Assembly: GCF_012848475.1 (NCBI RefSeq)
Contig: NZ_CP051666.1
Span: 1,577,501 to 1,641,500 of the forward strand
Length of the DNA: 64,000 nt
DNA from: Marinobacterium sp. LSUCC0821
GTDB lineage: Bacteria > Pseudomonadota > Gammaproteobacteria > Pseudomonadales > Balneatricaceae
Reading direction: 5' to 3'
The notes under the pieces were generated by a model. It was not told the DNA's origin. It searched no databases and saw only the letters and a program-made list of their open reading frames with translations. The translations under genes were made by a program, and so were the position numbers. Below, piece after piece: positions 60,740 through 64,000 of the stretch; positions within the stretch are counted from its first letter, which is position 1, and every line of letters begins with the position of its first letter.

Positions 60740-61657
60740 TCAATAGATTAGCGAAACTGCGGATAACGCAATTGGAAGCGAAAATATTGAAACCATCACC
60801 TGCGCAGAGAGAATATTGGCAAACAAGGGGGCATCCCCTCCCAGTTGTCGAGCCAAAATATAACCTGCAGAAGCCGTCGGTACAGCAGCAAAGATCATAA
60901 AGATCTGCGCAGCCTGATTAGATAAATTCGCTATCGAGATAACAACCAACGCTAGCAGCGGCATAACACCTAAGCGAAACAGCAGCGACCATCCCAGTGC
61001 CATGCCTGAACTTCTAATCGCCTTCAGATTTATCGCTGCACCCACCGCCAACAGACCAAGTGGAAGCGCGACCTGGGCCAGCAGATTCAAAACAGGGGCA
61101 ACAAGACCGGGCACTCCTATCTTGGTCAAATTTAGAGTGATACCTAGAAGACAAGCAAGGATCAAAGGGTTAGTAGCAAGCTGCTTAAGAACTTTCAAAA
61201 AAGAGGGCTTAACCTCCGAATAGAGCGCAAAAATCAAAACACAGAGCACATTGAGCAGTGGAATCATCACCGAAGCAATAATCGCAGCAAGCGCAAGGCC
61301 TGCACCGGGATCTAGACTCGCTGCAATCGCCAAAGTGATATAGGTATTGAAGCGCATCCCGCCCTGAAAGACAGAGGTAAATGCTGCAGCCTTAAACTTA
61401 AAGATACGCTGTGAGATCAATAACAATACCGACCCCAAAGCTAACAACAAAAGCACAGACTCTATAAGTGCTAGCGCCTCCGCACCATTAAAGTCGGCCG
61501 GCGCCAAACGAGTCACAAGTAGCGAGGGAAAACAGATGAAGTAGATGAAGCGTTCTGCATTAGCCCAAAAATGGTCATCGAGAAATTGTGTGCGATGAAT
61601 CACCACACCCAAGACCAACAAGGCAAATACCGGCCAAAGTGCCGAAAAAATATCCAA
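60740..61657 (-). CDS. AEC-family (auxin efflux carrier-like) transporter
   Basis: A 305-residue inner-membrane carrier with about ten hydrophobic segments in two halves. The family pattern is seen in ERFIYFICFPSLLVTRLA near 35-52, and the second half contains PLGLLAVGAAINL near 199-211 and a glycine/alanine-rich SAGYILARQLGGD stretch near 264-276. Members move malate, other carboxylates or unknown solutes; the substrate is not evident. It stands alone between fau and gcvR. Confidence 0.88.
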   Translation of the reverse strand: MDIFSALWPVFALLVLGVVIHRTQFLDDHFWANAERFIYFICFPSLLVTRLAPADFNGAEALALIESVLLLLALGSVLLLISQRIFKFKAAAFTSVFQGGMRFNTYITLAIAASLDPGAGLALAAIIASVMIPLLNVLCVLIFALYSEVKPSFLKVLKQLATNPLILACLLGITLNLTKIGVPGLVAPVLNLLAQVALPLGLLAVGAAINLKAIRSSGMALGWSLLFRLGVMPLLALVVISIANLSNQAAQIFMIFAAVPTASAGYILARQLGGDAPLFANILSAQVMVSIFSLPIALSAVSLIY

Positions 61658-61774
61658 CTAACAGCCCCCAATCTAACAGGATAAAAAACTCAATACTCAC
61701 GACTAACTGATGCCTACCCGAGTCGCAAAGTGCTAGGATAAATCCAATCAGCTATTTTTTGCACGGAGAGAATT

Positions 61775-62287
61775 ATGAATACAGTGGTAATAAGCTTTAT
61801 AGCGGATGACAAACCAGGCCTTGTTAATCTCATTTCCACAACCGTCAGTCAGCATGACGGTAACTGGTTAGAATCGAGCCTCTCTCACCTTGCCGGAAAA
61901 TTTGCCGGGGTAGTTGTCGTGCAAATCTCCGCAGAGAAAGCAGAGGCTTTAATCGGATCGCTGAAAGCACTCAGTGACAAAGGCATTCGCCTAAATGCAG
62001 AAATCGCATCATCAGGTGCAACTGAAGTTGAATATCGCGCTGCGACGCTAGACCTTATCGGCCACGATAAACCAGGCATCGTCCGCGACATCTCAAACAC
62101 CCTGGCGCAGATGGGTGTAAACCTAGCGAAACTTACAACAGAGATCACTCCAGGTTCGATGTCTAGCGAACTACTGTTCAAAGCCCAGGGCCAACTTCAG
62201 ATCCCAACCACTACTGATATCCACGACCTACAAGATGCGATCGAGCGCTTAGCATCAGATTTGATGGTCGATATTGAGATTGAGTAA
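61775..62287 (+). CDS. gcvR: GcvR-like double ACT-domain regulator
   Basis: A 170-residue protein of two ACT domains: about 1-75, starting VVISFIADDKPGLVNLIS, and about 88-170, starting TLDLIGHDKPGIVRDISNTL. In E. coli GcvR binds glycine and restrains GcvA at the gcv promoter. gcvT and gcvH lie 7 kb away in this window, but gcvA does not. GGAG is near the start. The regulatory target is inferred. Confidence 0.85.
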   Translation: MNTVVISFIADDKPGLVNLISTTVSQHDGNWLESSLSHLAGKFAGVVVVQISAEKAEALIGSLKALSDKGIRLNAEIASSGATEVEYRAATLDLIGHDKPGIVRDISNTLAQMGVNLAKLTTEITPGSMSSELLFKAQGQLQIPTTTDIHDLQDAIERLASDLMVDIEIE

Positions 62288-62304
62288 CTCGACCTGCTAG
62301 ATAC

Positions 62305-62332
62305 AAAAAAGGCTGCATGATGCAGCCTTTTT
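62305..62332. terminator. Bidirectional terminator between gcvR and argH
   Basis: A perfect 12-bp stem (62306-62317 with 62321-62332) with a 3-nt loop, A-rich on one side and T-rich on the other, lies between the convergent gcvR and argH. Confidence 0.93.
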
Positions 62333-62346
62333 GCGCTTTCCTGAGC

Positions 62347-63744
62347 TTATTCAGCGCGTTCCGCTAAGAGAGCATGACCGCGTTCGATAGCTGCGCGTAC
62401 CTGGTTTGGTGCGGTACCACCGATGTGGTCACGTGCTGCAACTGAACCTTCAAGGGTGAGTACTTCAAAGACGTCATCATGGATTTGATCAGAGAACTGT
62501 TGCAACTCTTCAAGCGTCATATCAGAAAGATCTTTGCCTGTTTTGATGCCGTACGCCACAGACAAACCTACGATCTCATGCGCATCACGGAAGGCTACAC
62601 CAGCACGAACTAGGTAGTCGGCAAGGTCAGTCGCTGTTGAGAAACCGCGACGAGCCGCTTCACGCATCACATCTGGTCGAGACTCAATTGCCGGCACCAT
62701 GTCACCAAAGGCACGTAGACAGCCCTGTACAGTGTCCACCGCATCGAATAGAGGCTCTTTATCTTCCTGGTTATCTTTGTTGTAAGCCAACGGCTGAGAT
62801 TTCATCAGCGTTAACAGAGCAATCAAGTGACCGTAGACACGACCCGACTTACCACGCACTAGCTCTGGCACATCTGGATTCTTCTTCTGCGGCATGATTG
62901 ATGAGCCGGTACAGAAGCGGTCTGGAAGGTTGATGAAGTTAAACTGAGCAGATGTCCATAGAACCAACTCTTCAGACATACGCGTCATGTGCATTAGAAG
63001 CACACTTGCTGCCGCACAGAACTCAATCGCGAAGTCACGGTCTGAAACTGCATCCAACGAGTTGCCCGCCGGCATCGAGAAGTTCAGTAGCTCTGCTGTG
63101 TAGTGACGATCGATAGGGTAAGTGGTACCCGCAAGGGCAGCAGCACCTAGCGGCATAACATTGACACGCTTACGGCAATCAGCGAATCGCTCGTAGTCAC
63201 GCGTTAGCATCTCAAACCACGCCATTAGGTGGTGACCAAAGGTTACAGGCTGGGCAGTTTGAAGGTGAGTAAAGCCAGGCATGATGGTATCAGCGTTGCG
63301 ACTAGCCAAATCAAGAAGGCCAGCTTGCAGACGAGAGATTTCTAATAGAATCTGGTCAATCTCATCACGCATGTAGAGACGAATATCAGTGGCTACCTGG
63401 TCATTACGCGAGCGACCTGTGTGGAGCTTTTTACCGGTAATACCGATCTTCTTAGTCAGTGCAGCTTCAATGTTCATGTGCACATCTTCAAGCGCAACAG
63501 ACCACTCAAACTCACCGCGTTCAATCTCAATACGAATTTCGCCAAGACCACGAATAATCGCATTACGCTCATCTTCAGTCAGCACACCCACTTTCGCCAA
63601 CATGCGAGCATGGGCGATAGAGCCCTGAATATCCTGGCGGTAGAGGCGCTGATCAAAGTCTACAGACGCGGTGAATCGGGCAACAAATGCATCCGTTGCT
63701 TCACTGAAGCGGCCACCCCACTGCTGATTAGTCTTTTCACTCAT
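62347..63744 (-). CDS. argH: Argininosuccinate lyase
   Basis: Last step of arginine synthesis, splitting argininosuccinate into arginine and fumarate. It is 465 residues from the ATG at 63744 ([15 protein letters not shown]), close to Pseudomonas; nine codons of upstream frame are rejected. [13 protein letters not shown] near 111-123, [10 protein letters not shown] near 262-271 and the superfamily signature [12 protein letters not shown] near 285-296 are intact. It is divergent from hemC, an arrangement shared with Pseudomonas. Confidence 0.97.
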   Translation of the reverse strand: MSEKTNQQWGGRFSEATDAFVARFTASVDFDQRLYRQDIQGSIAHARMLAKVGVLTEDERNAIIRGLGEIRIEIERGEFEWSVALEDVHMNIEAALTKKIGITGKKLHTGRSRNDQVATDIRLYMRDEIDQILLEISRLQAGLLDLASRNADTIMPGFTHLQTAQPVTFGHHLMAWFEMLTRDYERFADCRKRVNVMPLGAAALAGTTYPIDRHYTAELLNFSMPAGNSLDAVSDRDFAIEFCAAASVLLMHMTRMSEELVLWTSAQFNFINLPDRFCTGSSIMPQKKNPDVPELVRGKSGRVYGHLIALLTLMKSQPLAYNKDNQEDKEPLFDAVDTVQGCLRAFGDMVPAIESRPDVMREAARRGFSTATDLADYLVRAGVAFRDAHEIVGLSVAYGIKTGKDLSDMTLEELQQFSDQIHDDVFEVLTLEGSVAARDHIGGTAPNQVRAAIERGHALLAERAE

Positions 63745-63873
63745 GCTCTCTACCTCTTCCGAATTCGGCACATCGACCTGGTCGATTTAAAATTTTAAGG
63801 CGCGATTATATCAATCCTCGCGTGTCTGAATAACCCATCATTTCATACATTTCTGATACACTAGCCGGATTAT

Positions 63874-63879
63874 TATGAT
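63874..63879 (+). promoter_or_regulatory. Possible -10 of hemC
   Basis: TATGAT lies 22 bases before the hemC start on the plus strand. The candidate -35 (TTCTGA at 63851-63856, 17-bp spacing) is weak. Confidence 0.35.
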
Positions 63880-63901
63880 TTAGATCGGTTTTGGAGATTT
63901 C

Positions 63902-64000
63902 ATGTCCCGCAAACTCCGCATTGCGACCCGTCAGAGCCTACTTGCCCTATGGCAGGCTGAATTTGTAAAAGCGAGCTTGGAATCGCTTCACAAAGACCTC
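63902..64000 (+). CDS. hemC: Porphobilinogen deaminase, N-terminal part (cut by window edge)
   Basis: Polymerises four porphobilinogens into hydroxymethylbilane. Only the first 33 codons are in the window: [18 protein letters not shown] begins the conserved R-I-ATR-S-LALWQ region with its substrate-binding arginines. GGAG lies six bases before the ATG. Divergence from argH, as in Pseudomonas, supports the call. The rest lies beyond the window, so intactness cannot be judged. Confidence 0.9.
   Translation, partial: MSRKLRIATRQSLLALWQAEFVKASLESLHKDL

Overview
The window reads as an ordinary chromosomal segment of a marine gammaproteobacterium close to the Oceanospirillales/Pseudomonadales. The evidence is the gene order, which is Pseudomonas-like in most blocks: tyrS, M23 peptidase, anmK, erpA and argC; lpoP-mrcB; dksA, gluQRS, pcnB, folK and panBC; birA, coaX, tRNAs, secE and nusG; rppH, ptsP, lgt, thyA and folA. 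The block gcvTH, ubiI, ubiH, pepP, ygfB, zapA, 6S RNA and fau is shared with enterics. Base composition looks moderate. I saw no integrase, transposase, CRISPR array, phage gene or rRNA. Species is not determinable by eye.

Layout. 0-9 kb: tyrosyl-tRNA synthetase, a cell-wall peptidase with anmK behind a sigma-E-like promoter, a D-malate/tartrate dehydrogenase, erpA, argC and hemL. 9-17 kb: the PBP1b synthase with its LpoP-type activator, an APH-like/ATPase fusion, a two-gene ABC importer lacking its binding protein, a Rieske protein and an aminotransferase. 17-26 kb: dksA, gluQRS, pcnB, folK, panB, panC, a tandem PTPS-fold protein, rsuA, rsmC and a membrane protein. 26-42 kb: the transcription/translation superoperon on the minus strand (tRNA-Trp, secE, nusG, rplKAJL, rpoBC, rpsLG, fusA), preceded by four tRNA genes. 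42-51 kb: SPOR-like protein, coaX, birA, folA, thyA, lgt, TSUP permease, ptsP and rppH. 51-64 kb: rlmI, gcvHT, ubiI, ubiH, pepP, ygfB, zapA, 6S RNA, fau, a carrier, gcvR, argH and the start of hemC.

The most interesting element is the 354-base gene-free stretch between gluQRS and pcnB (18655-19008). It has a good sigma-70 promoter (TTGAAC, 17 bp, TATATT). Downstream lie four A-rich motifs built of AAN triplets. Three are exact runs of five triplets, and each of these falls in or almost fills a hairpin loop. This is the architecture of an Hfq/Crc-titrating RNA such as CrcZ of Pseudomonas, and it sits at the crcZ position next to pcnB. The cbrA and cbrB genes that separate gluQ from crcZ in Pseudomonas are absent, and I see no sigma-54 promoter. 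I propose a CbrAB-independent CrcZ-like RNA.

Other points: both usual tuf sites (after the tRNA cluster and after fusA) are empty and closed by terminators. The M23/anmK operon has a near-consensus sigma-E promoter abutted by a perfect 12-bp palindrome. A consensus DnaA box lies inside a dyad just upstream of hemL. The gcvTH operon lacks gcvP. Two gene-free blocks (8.8-9.2 kb and 60.3-60.7 kb) look like remnants of dispersed repeats. Where several starts were possible I chose by ribosome binding site and family length, and say so.
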